DNA from: Gammaproteobacteria bacterium
Lineage (GTDB): Bacteria > Pseudomonadota > Gammaproteobacteria > JACKNK01
Length of the DNA: 64,000 nucleotides
Direction: 5' to 3'
NCBI GenBank assembly: GCA_024234955.1
Contig: JACKNK010000003.1
Span: forward strand, 124,001-188,000
A program made the position numbers and the translations under genes. Shown here one piece after another: positions 1-8,782 of the stretch. How positions within the stretch are numbered: the stretch's first letter is position 1; the number at the start of each line of letters is the position of its first letter. The notes beneath the pieces were generated by a model. It was not told the DNA's origin. It saw only the letters and a list, made by a program, of their open reading frames with translations, and did no database searches.

Positions 1-353
1 GCTTCGATAGCGCCCAGTTCCTGCGCATGCTGCGCGACGACCCGGACCTGTGCTTCCGGGTGATGGCCGTGTTCAGCCGTCGCCTGCATCAACTGCTGAC
101 TCAGGTTGAGGATCTCACGCTGCACAACGGGACGTATCGGCTGGCCAATTTCCTGCTCAGCCAGCCTCAGGCGGAAAACGGCGACGTGGTGCTCGATGTG
201 CCGAAATACGTGCTCGCCTCACGGTTGTCGATCAAGCCGGAGACCCTGTCGCGCATCTTTGCCCACCTCCGAGACGAAGGCGTGATCAATGTGGACGGCG
301 ACCACCTGCGTATTCTCGACCGCCCGGGTTTGCGCCAGATTCTCAACAACTGA
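1..353 (+). CDS. Crp/Fnr-family transcriptional regulator, C-terminal part
   Basis: The reading frame is open from base 3, so the gene starts before the window and only the last ~117 residues are present. The visible part is the end of the cNMP-type effector domain and long dimer helix (FRVMAVFSRRLHQL), then the winged helix-turn-helix. The recognition-helix region reads LASRLSIKPETLSRIFAHL, with the SxETLSR pattern of Crp/Fnr regulators. Proteins of this family bind DNA as dimers and answer to oxygen, NO, redox or cAMP. The N-terminal Fe-S cysteines or cyclic-nucleotide pocket that would tell which signal are outside the window. It runs in the same direction as the epimerase gene 91 bp downstream; a shared transcript is possible but not shown. 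Confidence 0.88.
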   Translation, partial: FDSAQFLRMLRDDPDLCFRVMAVFSRRLHQLLTQVEDLTLHNGTYRLANFLLSQPQAENGDVVLDVPKYVLASRLSIKPETLSRIFAHLRDEGVINVDGDHLRILDRPGLRQILNN

Positions 354-444
354 TCGACGCATCTGACCGGCGACATATCGCCGTGTTCGCGCATCGACTA
401 CGATGCCGCCTCCTTCAGCCCCCTTCCCCACAGGTATGCATCCG

Positions 445-1350
445 ATGAACATCGACGAACTCAATCAGGCCTTCGGCGCCATCGATCTGGTGGTCTTCAA
501 GGCGGGCCAGGGTGATCTGCCCATGATTCATGTCCACAACGCCTCTGCAGACGCCATCGTGTCGGTGTATGGCGGTCAGGTGCTGTCGTTCACGCCCCGC
601 AGCACCGGGCGGGAGATGTTGTTCCTGAGCCAGTTGGCCTACTTCGCACCGGGCAAGGCGATCAAGGGCGGTGTACCGATCTGCTGGCCCTGGTTCGGCG
701 CCGACCCGGAAGGCCAGGGGCGACCCGCACACGGCATTGCCCGTAACCGGATGTGGTCGGTATATGCGGTGGATTCATCGGTCGCAGATCGCACTGTCAT
801 CACCCTCGGATTCGATTCGGACGCATCCACGCTCGCGGTCTGGCCTCATGCGTTCTCGATGCGTCTCCATGTCAGTGTCGGTGACACCCTGCAACTGGCG
901 CTGGAAACCACCAATTCGGGGACAGCGCCGTTCCGTCTCACCCAGGCGCTGCATACCTATTTCTCGATCGGCGCGATCGCTCAGACCCAGGTCGATGGAC
1001 TCGATGGGCGGCGTTTTGCTGACAAGGCGCACGGCGGGATTGCCGTCACCCAATCCGGCCCCGTCACCTTCGGCGGTGAGGTGGATTCGGTCTATGCCGA
1101 TGTCGGCCCGGAACTCACCATTGTCGATGCCGCCCAGAACCGCAACATCGTTATCCGCAACCAGGGGAGCACCACTGCCGTGGTCTGGAATCCGTGGGAA
1201 GCGATCGCCAAATCGATGGCTGATCTCAATGACGACGACTACCACCGCTTCGTGTGTGTCGAGACCGCGAACGCGGGTGCCGAGATCATTGACGTGGCGC
1301 CCGGCCAAACCGCACGCATGGTTGCCCGATACAGCGACGAAAGCCGTTAA
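445..1350 (+). CDS. D-hexose-6-phosphate mutarotase (YeaD-like aldose 1-epimerase family)
   Basis: Predicted cytoplasmic enzyme interconverting alpha and beta anomers of glucose-6-phosphate and related sugars. The segment KGGVPICWPWFG matches the signature of YeaD-type epimerases, followed by HGIARN and the beta-sandwich core (LTQALHTYFSIG, the catalytic His region). Length is 301 aa, close to E. coli YeaD (294). ATG codons also occur in frame at 403 and 436; I chose 445 because family members begin with a short N-terminus and an AGG element lies at workable distance, whereas at 436 the AGG is too close. It is followed by a hairpin terminator and is convergent with the LTxxQ-family gene. Confidence 0.85.
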   Translation: MNIDELNQAFGAIDLVVFKAGQGDLPMIHVHNASADAIVSVYGGQVLSFTPRSTGREMLFLSQLAYFAPGKAIKGGVPICWPWFGADPEGQGRPAHGIARNRMWSVYAVDSSVADRTVITLGFDSDASTLAVWPHAFSMRLHVSVGDTLQLALETTNSGTAPFRLTQALHTYFSIGAIAQTQVDGLDGRRFADKAHGGIAVTQSGPVTFGGEVDSVYADVGPELTIVDAAQNRNIVIRNQGSTTAVVWNPWEAIAKSMADLNDDDYHRFVCVETANAGAEIIDVAPGQTARMVARYSDESR

Positions 1351-1362
1351 CTGGAACAAAAA

Positions 1363-1403
1363 GGCCAGACCGGCGCCGAAACGAATCCGCCACCGGTCTG
1401 GCC
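1363..1403. terminator. Hairpin terminator between convergent genes
   Basis: An 11-bp perfect inverted repeat (1363-1373 and 1393-1403) with a 19-nt loop sits between the convergent epimerase and LTxxQ-protein genes. No strong T run follows, so it is a moderate candidate. Just beyond it a 13-bp unit (cctgttgatcgcg) is repeated twice in tandem at 1410-1435. Confidence 0.55.
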
Positions 1404-1453
1404 GTTGCGCCTGTTGATCGCGCCTGTTGATCGCGCCTGTTGCGCGTTATCGA

Positions 1454-1861
1454 TCAGTCATGATCGCGCTCGCCGCGATCGTCCATGTGTTCCTCGCGCC
1501 ATTTGGCACGTCCTTCCATACGGTGCTCGCGCCATTCCTTGCGCTTCGCCTCCATCGCTTCGAACTGCTTCAACTGCTCCGGGCTCAGCACCTGGCCAAG
1601 CTGCGCCATGACCTCCTTGTGGTTGGCTTCACGCTGCGCCTCACGCTCAGCGCGATACGCCTCGCGCTTGGCCTTTTGCGCCGCGAAGATTTCATCGACC
1701 TTGGTGCTTTGTTCCGGGCTCAGGCCCAGCGCCTGAGACAGCTTTTCGCTGCTCTGGTGGGCACAACCGTGCTCGCCATTCGGCGACGCAGAAATCGCAA
1801 ACGGCGTGGCAATGGCCGCCACCAGGGCCGCAGAGACAAGCAGAGTGGGCAACTTTTTCAT
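1454..1861 (-). CDS. LTxxQ-motif periplasmic protein (Spy/CpxP-like)
   Basis: A 135-residue protein with an N-terminal signal peptide (MKKLPTLLVSAALVAAIA..., predicted cleavage near residue 25), so probably periplasmic. The mature part is all-helical and highly charged. LGLSPEQ and LSPEQLKQFEAM correspond to the two LTxxQ-type motifs of Spy/CpxP chaperones and metal-sensing CnrX/ZraP relatives. A single His/Cys cluster (GEHGCAH) after the signal peptide and a His/Asp-rich tail could bind metal ions; that is inference. In characterised relatives the role is envelope-stress chaperoning or stress sensing. It is a single gene here with no cpx-type kinase next to it. Confidence 0.7.
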   Translation of the reverse strand: MKKLPTLLVSAALVAAIATPFAISASPNGEHGCAHQSSEKLSQALGLSPEQSTKVDEIFAAQKAKREAYRAEREAQREANHKEVMAQLGQVLSPEQLKQFEAMEAKRKEWREHRMEGRAKWREEHMDDRGERDHD

Positions 1862-2044
1862 GGCAAATTCCTCATGCCCTCATGGGGCGTTCATGGAGTT
1901 GAATCGAGAGGGCGTCGTCCCTCTGACGGTTGCCACTATGATCGTGGATCAAGTACTGACCACGCAGCGAATGCGGAAGGAATGTGAAACTGCCGCCACC
2001 ATCGGTACGCCTGTTCGAACCATCCCCTCAGCGCAGGAACGGCT

Positions 2045-2389
2045 TCAGCCCGGCGGCCAGGTCATGTGGCGCCCGGCAAGCAGATGCAGGTGGATGTGAT
2101 ACACGCTCTGCCCGGCGTCGGCATTGCAGTTCATGACCACCCGGTATCCCGATTCGTCGAACCCCGCCTCCCGTGCAATGCGCTGAGCCACCAGGTAAAG
2201 GCGCCCGACCAACGCCTCGTGCTCGGCACCCAGATCGTTGATGGTGGCGATGTGCTCACGGGGGATGATCAACACATGCAGCGGTGCCTGCGGATTGATG
2301 TCGTGGAAGGCGACCACCTGATCGTCCTGGTAAACGATCTTCGCAGGGATGCGCCCCGCCACGATGCCACAGAAAAGACAGTCACTCAT
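2045..2389 (-). CDS. HIT-family (histidine triad) nucleotide hydrolase, HinT-like
   Basis: A 114-residue HIT protein predicted to hydrolyse purine-nucleotide phosphoramidates such as AMP-lysine. N-terminal CLFCGIVAGRIP and the C-terminal histidine triad HIHLHLLAGR are diagnostic, and the size matches HinT. The start is the ATG whose A is also the last base of the recR stop codon (TGATG overlap), indicating translational coupling as the last gene of dnaX-ybaB-recR-hit. A TTG one codon upstream is less likely. The triad (HxHxHxx) is intact, so activity is expected. Confidence 0.9.
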   Translation of the reverse strand: MSDCLFCGIVAGRIPAKIVYQDDQVVAFHDINPQAPLHVLIIPREHIATINDLGAEHEALVGRLYLVAQRIAREAGFDESGYRVVMNCNADAGQSVYHIHLHLLAGRHMTWPPG

Positions 2390-2985
2390 CAATACGCCCT
2401 CCGATCCGCAATCGCCTGCGAGAGCGTGCCCGCGTCGATGAATTCAAGCTCACCGCCGAACGGGACACCCTGGGCGATACGCGATACGCGCACCCCATGC
2501 CGCCGCGCCATCTCGGCGATGTAGTGCGCCGTGGCCTCGCCTTCGACGGTGGGATTGGTCGCGAGAATCAATTCCTTGACCTCACTTTCAGCCAGACGCG
2601 CATCGAGCCCATCCAGGCCGAGTTCCTTCGGCCCGATGCCATCCAGGGGCGACAGATGCCCCATGAGCACGAAGAACAGGCCGTTGTAGGCACCACCCCG
2701 ATCGACCGCAATCACATCGGTGGGGTTTTCGACCACGCACAACACGGAACGATCACGGCGATCACTGTTGCACAGGGCGCACAGGGCGGCTTCCGACAGG
2801 GTACGGCACTGGTTGCAATGCCCCACCTTGTCCATCGCCAGCACCAAGGCCTCGGCCAGACGCCGCGCACCATCGCGGTCTCGTTCAAGAAGATGAAACG
2901 CGGCGCGCTGCGCTGAACGCGGCCCGACACCCGGGAGTACCCGCAAGGCATCGATCAGACGATCGATCAGGGGAGAAAACGACAT
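2389..2985 (-). CDS. recR: Recombination mediator RecR
   Basis: 198-residue recombination mediator that, with RecO, loads RecA onto SSB-coated DNA in the RecF pathway. It shows the N-terminal helix-hairpin-helix (LPGVGPRSAQRAAFHLL), the C4 zinc finger (CNQC...CALC, residues about 57-72) and a Toprim domain (VVENPTDVIAVDRGGAYNG through NPTVEGEATAHYI). Length equals the typical family value of about 198-201. It lies downstream of ybaB, the usual dnaX-ybaB-recR order, and its stop overlaps the HIT gene start by one base. Confidence 0.97.
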   Translation of the reverse strand: MSFSPLIDRLIDALRVLPGVGPRSAQRAAFHLLERDRDGARRLAEALVLAMDKVGHCNQCRTLSEAALCALCNSDRRDRSVLCVVENPTDVIAVDRGGAYNGLFFVLMGHLSPLDGIGPKELGLDGLDARLAESEVKELILATNPTVEGEATAHYIAEMARRHGVRVSRIAQGVPFGGELEFIDAGTLSQAIADRRAY

Positions 2986-3142
2986 CGCAATATTTCTACC
3001 GGAAAGGATGAACCAGACGGACTGTCAAACGATTGCAAACTGCTTCAACACGTCGGCGAACATACCGTGTGATCCATCGGGTCTTACCGCCTCAAAAGCG
3101 AAAGCATCCCGCATCGGTGTCCTCAGGATCGCGTCCGCCCGT

Positions 3143-3469
3143 TCAAAACGGCAACTTCATCCCGGGAGGCAACGGCATCCCCGCAGTCACCGCGCTCATC
3201 TTCGCCGAAACCGCCGCTTCCACCTTGTGCGCCGCATCGGTGATCGCCGCTGCAATCAGGTCTTCGAGCATGTCGCGATCATCGCCGAGCAGGCTGGGGT
3301 CGATCTTCACCGAGCGCGCCTCATGCTTGCCGGTCATGACCACCTTGACCAGGCCGCCACCGGCTTCGCCGGTGACTTCCAGGTTGCCGAGCTCCGCCTG
3401 CGCCTTCTGCATGTCTTCCTGCATCTTCTGCGCCTGCTTCATCAGGTTGCCGAGGCCGCCTTTCATCAT
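3143..3469 (-). CDS. ybaB: YbaB/EbfC family nucleoid-associated protein
   Basis: Small DNA-binding protein of about 108 residues. The N-terminus GGLGNLMKQAQKMQEDMQKAQ is close to E. coli YbaB, and the C-terminus ends with a Pro/Gly-rich GMPLPPGMKLPF. Known members form tweezer-like dimers that coat DNA. An ATG at 3499 is in frame, but a clean Shine-Dalgarno (GGAGA) lies just upstream of the two adjacent ATG codons at 3469 and 3466, so translation should begin there. Position between dnaX and recR is the conserved arrangement. Confidence 0.93.
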   Translation of the reverse strand: MMKGGLGNLMKQAQKMQEDMQKAQAELGNLEVTGEAGGGLVKVVMTGKHEARSVKIDPSLLGDDRDMLEDLIAAAITDAAHKVEAAVSAKMSAVTAGMPLPPGMKLPF

Positions 3470-3495
3470 GTTCTCTCCGGAATTCAGTTGTTGAT

Positions 3496-5118
3496 TCAAT
3501 CGTTGGGTTGCACGGAATTGGGAATCAGTTGCGCACCGAGGCGCTCCTGCATGGCGCGCACATTGGGGTCGTCCGCAATCGACTGCTCCGCCGCACGCTG
3601 CCGATCGGAACGCGCCTGTGCCGCCTGAGCAGCCGGCGTCGCGGCTTCCTCCGCACCGTCCTTGACGATCTCGATATGGATACGGACCTTACGGCCAAGG
3701 TATTCACAAAGCGCTTCGAGCATGCGCTTTTCGTTGCCGGGCGTGCGCAGGGCTTCACCCGCCGGAATCAGGCCGAGCAGCACCTGATCGCCTTCGACGC
3801 CGCGCAAAACACAGTGTTCTGCCAACTGCCGCGACAAGCCGCGCAGACCCATCGCCTCGATCCAGCTGGCCCAGTCGTCATCACTCTGGGAAGGTGTCGG
3901 TTTCGTGGTGGCTGGAGATGGCGTTGATATGGACTTCACCGGCTCCGAGCCGGCTTCGGACTTGGCATTCGCAGCGACTGGGGAACGGGGACTCGCCTGT
4001 GCAACCGGCTTGGGACGTTGCGCGGCTTCACTGCCATCAGGTCGGAACGCCAGCATGCGGAGCAGCACCATTTCGGCCCCGGCACGCGGTTCGGGAGCCA
4101 ACGGCAAATCTCGTCTGCCAAGCAGACCGATCTGGTAATAGAGCTGCACATCTTCAACGCCAAGACGCTCTGCCAGGGCCTTGATCGCATCGAGCTGTTC
4201 CCACTCCGGGTCCGCTGCGGCAGGAACGGCCTGAACCAGCGCAATGCGCTGCAACAGCATCAGCATCTCGGCGAGCATCGCGTTGAAATCGGGCGTGAGT
4301 TCGGCCACCGCTGCAACCGTCTGCAACAGCTTTGCGCCGTCCTGCTCCGCCAGAGCTTCGAGCAAGGCAATCACATGTCCGCCTTCAATGCTTCCTAGCA
4401 TCTTGCGCACATCGTCGTTGCGCAGCGCCCCCGCACCGAAGGCAATGCCTTGATCCACCAGACTGAGGGCATCGCGCATGCTGCCATCGGCGGCTCGGGC
4501 GAGATGCTCGACTGCGACCGATTCGAATTCGACCGTTTCCTTGCCAAGAATGCTGCGGATGTGTTCGGCGATCAGCGTGACCGGCAGGCGCTTGAGATTG
4601 AACTGCAGGCAGCGCGACAGGATGGTAACCGGCAGCTTCTGCGGATCGGTGGTCGCGAGCAGGAATTTGACGTGCGGCGGCGGCTCTTCGAGCGTCTTCA
4701 ACAAGGCGTTGAAGCTGTGTGCCGAGAGCATATGGACTTCGTCGATCAGGTAAACTTTGTAACGCCCACGGGTCGGCGCGTACTGCACGTTTTCGAGCAG
4801 GTCGCGGGTATCTTCGACCTTGGTGCGCGAAGCCGCATCGACCTCGATCAAATCGACGAAGCGACCTTCATCGATCTCCTTGCAGGCAGAACAGACACCG
4901 CAGGGCTCCGAACTGACGCCCTCCTCGCAATTCAAGGCCTTGGCGAAGATTCTGGCGACCGTGGTCTTGCCGACCCCACGGGTGCCGGTGAACAGGAAAG
5001 CATGATGCAGACGGTCGTTATCGAGACCGTTGATCAGGGCACGAAGCACATGCTCCTGGCCGACCATCTGCGCGAATGTGCGGGGGCGCCACTTACGGGC
5101 TAAGGCTTGATAGCTCAT
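3496..5118 (-). CDS. dnaX: DNA polymerase III subunits tau/gamma
   Basis: 540-residue clamp-loader ATPase of the replisome. Domain I carries the Walker A GTRGVGKTT (residues about 45-53), a four-cysteine zinc module (CEEGVSSEPCGVCSAC) and the DEVHMLS Walker B. Domain III follows, then a low-complexity Pro/Ser/Thr linker (about 365-410) and a C-terminal tau-like domain. It is shorter than E. coli tau (643 aa). I saw no A-rich slippery heptamer like the one that makes gamma in E. coli, so a truncated gamma by that route is not evident. First gene of dnaX-ybaB-recR-hit. Confidence 0.95.
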   Translation of the reverse strand: MSYQALARKWRPRTFAQMVGQEHVLRALINGLDNDRLHHAFLFTGTRGVGKTTVARIFAKALNCEEGVSSEPCGVCSACKEIDEGRFVDLIEVDAASRTKVEDTRDLLENVQYAPTRGRYKVYLIDEVHMLSAHSFNALLKTLEEPPPHVKFLLATTDPQKLPVTILSRCLQFNLKRLPVTLIAEHIRSILGKETVEFESVAVEHLARAADGSMRDALSLVDQGIAFGAGALRNDDVRKMLGSIEGGHVIALLEALAEQDGAKLLQTVAAVAELTPDFNAMLAEMLMLLQRIALVQAVPAAADPEWEQLDAIKALAERLGVEDVQLYYQIGLLGRRDLPLAPEPRAGAEMVLLRMLAFRPDGSEAAQRPKPVAQASPRSPVAANAKSEAGSEPVKSISTPSPATTKPTPSQSDDDWASWIEAMGLRGLSRQLAEHCVLRGVEGDQVLLGLIPAGEALRTPGNEKRMLEALCEYLGRKVRIHIEIVKDGAEEAATPAAQAAQARSDRQRAAEQSIADDPNVRAMQERLGAQLIPNSVQPND

Positions 5119-5279
5119 CGTAATAGACTCGCTTGCTGCGTCATTCCTGAAACCCCCGGCAGGTCGTGTTCAGCATCGCTTAGGGCGATGGGATCCGCAC
5201 GCTTCCACACGCCTGGGAACGCACCTGTAATGCGTCGGACCGTACACTACATCCAACCTCAGTCGGCTGGGAAATGGCT

Positions 5280-6650
5280 TTAGGCATCCGGCGTCTCTCG
5301 GCGATTCAACGCGGAAGAGCTACCATAAAGTGCGCACATCGACCGAAGGTAAATCTCGATCAGCATGACGAACACCAACAAGATAAATGCCGTCACCGGG
5401 TGTGCATACATATGCGCCGGATGCGCAATCATCCCCTGAAGCAGGAAGAATCCGATAAACACGACCGACACCAACATTACCGGGTATATCTGTCCAAAAT
5501 CAGATCTGACCCAGCGTGGCAAATATCGGTAGAAAACCAGAAAAGCGATCATGATCAGTAACGAAGTGCGTAACCGAAGAGCGCCGTCGGGAAACTCGTC
5601 GTCCAGCATCATCCAGAACTTGGTCCAATAGATCCGGATCACCTCAAGCGGATCTTCTTTCACTCGCTGCCAATAGACCGCCCATAGAATCCGGTAGTAC
5701 TCCGGGCTGACGTACTGAACATCCGGATCAACCGCATGTACGGCATCCGCAGCCACCGTATCCAACCAGGAAATATCGAACTTGTTCGGCACCGCACCCA
5801 AGCCGAGATACAGGTTATGGGATACCCCATGCGTCTCAATTCCCGACGCAGCCTCGACCGGGAAGAATGCATCTCGGGCGGCGAGCGTTCCGGAAGCGGC
5901 ATGCCAGCCAATCCACGCAAGCGCGATGTACAGCAATACCCGGGGACGTTTGAATTTGGACCGGTAGAAGAGGAACAGGGTGATAGCGGCGGTGATCAGG
6001 AACCCCATGGTGCCGATTGGTTCGCGCAGCATGGCGCCGAACCCCATCAGAAATGTTCCCAGAATCAGAAACGTGACATGCGCGCCTTTGGAGAGGTGCC
6101 CGCGCTCCCGCAACAAAATAGTCAGTGGCAGGATGGCAACAAAAGTCGCGGCCGCGATCATGATCGGATGAGGCGACACGTCCAGCCATTGCACATACAC
6201 CTTATCCCCAAGCAACAAAAACAGGAGACTGGCTAGGCGTGCGCCTGCTGCGTTCAGTAAGGCCGCCAAGGCGAGCACGGCCAAGAAGTTTGTCCAAATC
6301 TGGGTAGTCACGACATCGACATTGCTCATCGGCTTATCGCGAAGATAGGCCTTGATGCCGATCAGCAATCCAAAACCGGGATCATCGGCCAATGCAAAAT
6401 CCGAGACCGGCCGGAGCCGGTCGCCATCACAGACCGTCAGCCATGCCCCGGTCTTGCGCATGCATTCGGAAGCCTGCAGCCACGCATTGACGGCCGCCCA
6501 CTCCGCTTTATCCGAATTCCCAAATTCAATGCGGGCATCGTGGCGGGCTTGATTAAACGGAACGATCGCAAAGGACATCGCGCAGAAGAGCAGGACGAAC
6601 CAACTTATCAGCGCCGGGGAGACCCGCTTCAACAAACTAATCCACCGCAT
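5280..6650 (-). CDS. Polytopic membrane protein of unknown function (GtrA/GtrB-associated)
   Basis: About 456 residues with a hydrophobic N-terminal segment (ISWFVLLFCAMSFAIV), a periplasmic-looking loop with two Cys (residues ~65 and ~76), then roughly eight to nine further membrane helices and a long loop (HNLYLGLGAVPNKF to IYWTKFW). I recognise no exact family. In three-gene Gtr systems the third gene encodes a specific polytopic glycosyltransferase, and its position after gtrA and gtrB-like genes makes that the best hypothesis. The ATG at 6650 lies inside the 3' end of gtrA (14-bp overlap); a TTG at 6656 is an alternative. GC content looks lower than in flanking core genes, consistent with acquisition. 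Confidence 0.6.
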   Translation of the reverse strand: MRWISLLKRVSPALISWFVLLFCAMSFAIVPFNQARHDARIEFGNSDKAEWAAVNAWLQASECMRKTGAWLTVCDGDRLRPVSDFALADDPGFGLLIGIKAYLRDKPMSNVDVVTTQIWTNFLAVLALAALLNAAGARLASLLFLLLGDKVYVQWLDVSPHPIMIAAATFVAILPLTILLRERGHLSKGAHVTFLILGTFLMGFGAMLREPIGTMGFLITAAITLFLFYRSKFKRPRVLLYIALAWIGWHAASGTLAARDAFFPVEAASGIETHGVSHNLYLGLGAVPNKFDISWLDTVAADAVHAVDPDVQYVSPEYYRILWAVYWQRVKEDPLEVIRIYWTKFWMMLDDEFPDGALRLRTSLLIMIAFLVFYRYLPRWVRSDFGQIYPVMLVSVVFIGFFLLQGMIAHPAHMYAHPVTAFILLVFVMLIEIYLRSMCALYGSSSALNRRETPDA

Positions 6651-7035
6651 TGGCAAACACCCATCTTTGCGAGAGCAAAAACATCACAATCAAGTAGAAC
6701 CCGCCAGAAATGATCTGCGCGACCACAGGATGGAGGGACAACCAGATACAGAAGTGAAGGACACCAAAATTAATCAGATACGCGCAAGCGAAGGCAATCA
6801 GAAAACGCATCGTCTGCTGTCCGGCATCGCCAGACGCTGAAAACACGAATCTTCGGCTCAATACAAAGGCCGATACCAACCCGACGGCGTAACCCATGAC
6901 GTTGGCCAAGTAGGGACTCGCCCCCATCCCTTGGGATCCGAAAATCACCCCATAGCCGAGCACGGTGTTCACCACCCCGGAAAGCGAGAACCGTCCGACT
7001 TGGCGCGTAACAGAATCAGCGTCGTCCCGAGACAA
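6637..7035 (-). CDS. GtrA-family membrane protein (lipid-linked sugar flippase candidate)
   Basis: Four predicted membrane helices in about 132 residues. The GtrA-type opening is RFSLSGVVNTVLGYGVIF, with ANVMGYAVGLVSAFVLSRRFVF after it and a C-terminal LLSQRWVFA. Known GtrA proteins help flip undecaprenyl-phosphate-linked sugar across the inner membrane. I place the start at TTG 7035, inside the end of the methyltransferase gene, because a strong Shine-Dalgarno (GGAGGG) lies 7 nt upstream. Starting at ATG 7152 would add ~39 residues translated from the methyltransferase coding region. It overlaps genes on both sides, so the four genes form one translationally coupled unit. Confidence 0.85.
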   Translation of the reverse strand: MSRDDADSVTRQVGRFSLSGVVNTVLGYGVIFGSQGMGASPYLANVMGYAVGLVSAFVLSRRFVFSASGDAGQQTMRFLIAFACAYLINFGVLHFCIWLSLHPVVAQIISGGFYLIVMFLLSQRWVFANAVD

Positions 7036-7702
7036 CGTATTGCCCTCCCAACGGCAACCACTCAAGCCAAGGTTCCATAAACGCCAAGGCTTTGAGTGCG
7101 GGAGGAAAATACAGACAATAACTGGATTGAGTGATTTCCAGTCCGCCGACATCGTGCATCAGCCGCTGCAGCTGGGCACGTTTCAGAAGTACGGCATCGG
7201 CATCGAAGGGACAGGTCGACACCATGCGCCGGGTAACCGGATTAAATGGGTTGTGATCGAAGATGAATATTTCCCCGCCAGGAGACAACAATGAAGCTAG
7301 GCGGCGACTCACCCTCTCACGTTCTTCCACGGGGATATGGTGGAAGACACCAGCGACAAAGATCAGGTCGAACCGGTTGCCGTCCAGATCCTCATCGTCA
7401 ACAACTTCAACGCCAGGATAGGTCTTGCGAACGTGGGCAACGCTGGCTTTCGAGAGATCCGTCGCATGAAGTTTTGCATCAGGAAAATACTGCGCGAGAT
7501 AAGGCAGACTCAGCCCTATGCCACAGCCAAAATCGAGAATCCGGGCAGGACGCCCTTTGATATGCGCGGCGACCCAACGGGCCTTGTAGTCCGGGAAATA
7601 CCCATGATCCTTACTGAAGAACGACAGTTGTTCATCAAGCAGCCGTTGATAACTGTCGGCATATTCGTCGAAATCAACGCGCCTATCGCCCGTATCAGTC
7701 AT
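7016..7702 (-). CDS. Class I SAM-dependent methyltransferase
   Basis: 228-residue protein with the SAM-binding motif ILDFGCGIGLSLP (motif I), a second acidic strand (LHATDLS) and a FVAGVFHHIP motif typical of the Methyltransf_11/12 Rossmann group. The C-terminal end is hydrophobic (LALAFMEPWLEWLPLGGQY-like), which may place it near the membrane. Sandwiched between and overlapping a GT2 glycosyltransferase and gtrA, it most likely methylates a lipid-linked sugar or a glycan intermediate. The substrate is not determinable from sequence. Confidence 0.82.
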   Translation of the reverse strand: MTDTGDRRVDFDEYADSYQRLLDEQLSFFSKDHGYFPDYKARWVAAHIKGRPARILDFGCGIGLSLPYLAQYFPDAKLHATDLSKASVAHVRKTYPGVEVVDDEDLDGNRFDLIFVAGVFHHIPVEERERVSRRLASLLSPGGEIFIFDHNPFNPVTRRMVSTCPFDADAVLLKRAQLQRLMHDVGGLEITQSSYCLYFPPALKALAFMEPWLEWLPLGGQYVVSGRR

Positions 7703-8672
7703 CTGGATCCCCTACGATCTGATCAACAAGAAACCTGGGGCGGCGTTTGGTCTCGAGGAACACCTTGCCTACGTACTCCCCAACCACCCCAATAGACAGC
7801 ATGAGCAGGCCACCGAGGAGATAGAGCGGTATCACCACCGAAGCCCAGCCGGGCAATGTCGACCCGCTTAAAAAACCAAACAAGGCGTAGGCGCTCAGCA
7901 CCAGAGAGACCAGAAATACCAAAGCACCCATTACCGAAATCATGCGCAGAGGCACAACCGAGAAGGAGGTGATCCCATTCCAGGCCAACGCCAACATTTT
8001 ACGTAGCGGATATTTCGTCTCCCCGGCCACACGTTCGGCGCGCCGATAGCTCACCGTAACGACTTCCTTATGCAGAAGCCGGGGAAGCCCTCTCAGGAAC
8101 AGGTTGATCTCGGAAAACTCACGAAGATTTCGGAGCACACGGTCGGACATCAGACGAAAATCGGCATGGTTATGTGTCATTTCGACACCCATCGCGCCCA
8201 TCAACCGATAAAAGCCTTCGGCCGTATTCCGTTTGAACCAACTATCGGTCGCCCGACACTCACGCACGCCGAGAACCATTTGTGCACCGCAGTGATAGGC
8301 CTCAATCATTCGTGCGATGACCGTGACATCGTCCTGCAGATCCGCGTCGATACTGACTGCAGCGTCACATCGACCGGTCGCATAGTCCAGTCCGGATAGC
8401 AGTGCCGCCTGGTGACCGACGTTACTTGCCAGACGCACTCCGCGCACACGCCCCGGATACCGGGTTGCAGCATCCTCTATCAAGTGCCATGTCGCATCAC
8501 GGGAACCGTCATCGACCAGAACGATGTAGCTCTGCATCGCGCACAAACCCGACTCAATCATGCCATCGAGGGCGTTGAGCAAGCCGGGAACTGTGATTCC
8601 AAGCATGGCTTCTTCGTTGTAACAAGGGACAACGATGGCCAGGATAGACGGGGGGTTGGGAGTACTGGGCAT
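7695..8672 (-). CDS. GT2 glycosyltransferase, GtrB/DPM1-like (polyprenyl-phosphate sugar transferase)
   Basis: 325 residues. The GT-A domain starts ILAIVVPCYNEEAMLG, with DDGSRDATW, the DADLQDD metal-binding motif and HNHADFRLMSDRVL. Two C-terminal membrane helices (VLSAYALFGFL region and VIPLYLLGGLLMLSIGVVG) complete the GtrB/YkcC-like layout, which usually transfers a sugar from a nucleotide donor to undecaprenyl phosphate on the cytoplasmic face. The frame stays open to 8852, but the upstream extension would run through the SRP RNA gene. ATG 8672 (or 8717) is therefore the plausible start. First gene of a four-gene overlapping operon. Confidence 0.87.
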   Translation of the reverse strand: MPSTPNPPSILAIVVPCYNEEAMLGITVPGLLNALDGMIESGLCAMQSYIVLVDDGSRDATWHLIEDAATRYPGRVRGVRLASNVGHQAALLSGLDYATGRCDAAVSIDADLQDDVTVIARMIEAYHCGAQMVLGVRECRATDSWFKRNTAEGFYRLMGAMGVEMTHNHADFRLMSDRVLRNLREFSEINLFLRGLPRLLHKEVVTVSYRRAERVAGETKYPLRKMLALAWNGITSFSVVPLRMISVMGALVFLVSLVLSAYALFGFLSGSTLPGWASVVIPLYLLGGLLMLSIGVVGEYVGKVFLETKRRPRFLVDQIVGDPDD

Positions 8673-8762
8673 TCGAATCGCCAACGAATCAGTTGAACTT
8701 CCAGGCCGATACAGCATGTCCGGAATCACCGCCCACGGCGCATGCAAGTAAACACCGACAAT

Positions 8763-8769
8763 AAAAAAA
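8763..8769 (-). terminator. T run ending the SRP RNA transcript
   Basis: Seven consecutive T on the minus strand, 13 bases after the 3' strand of the SRP RNA closing stem. This is consistent with rho-independent termination using the RNA's own terminal helix. Confidence 0.5.
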
Positions 8770-8782
8770 CAATGGTAGTGAC

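Noticed and set aside
3496..5118. Programmed frameshift for a gamma form of DnaX
   Set aside because: No A-rich slippery heptamer followed by a hairpin could be found; a gamma subunit may still arise by other means, but nothing here supports it.
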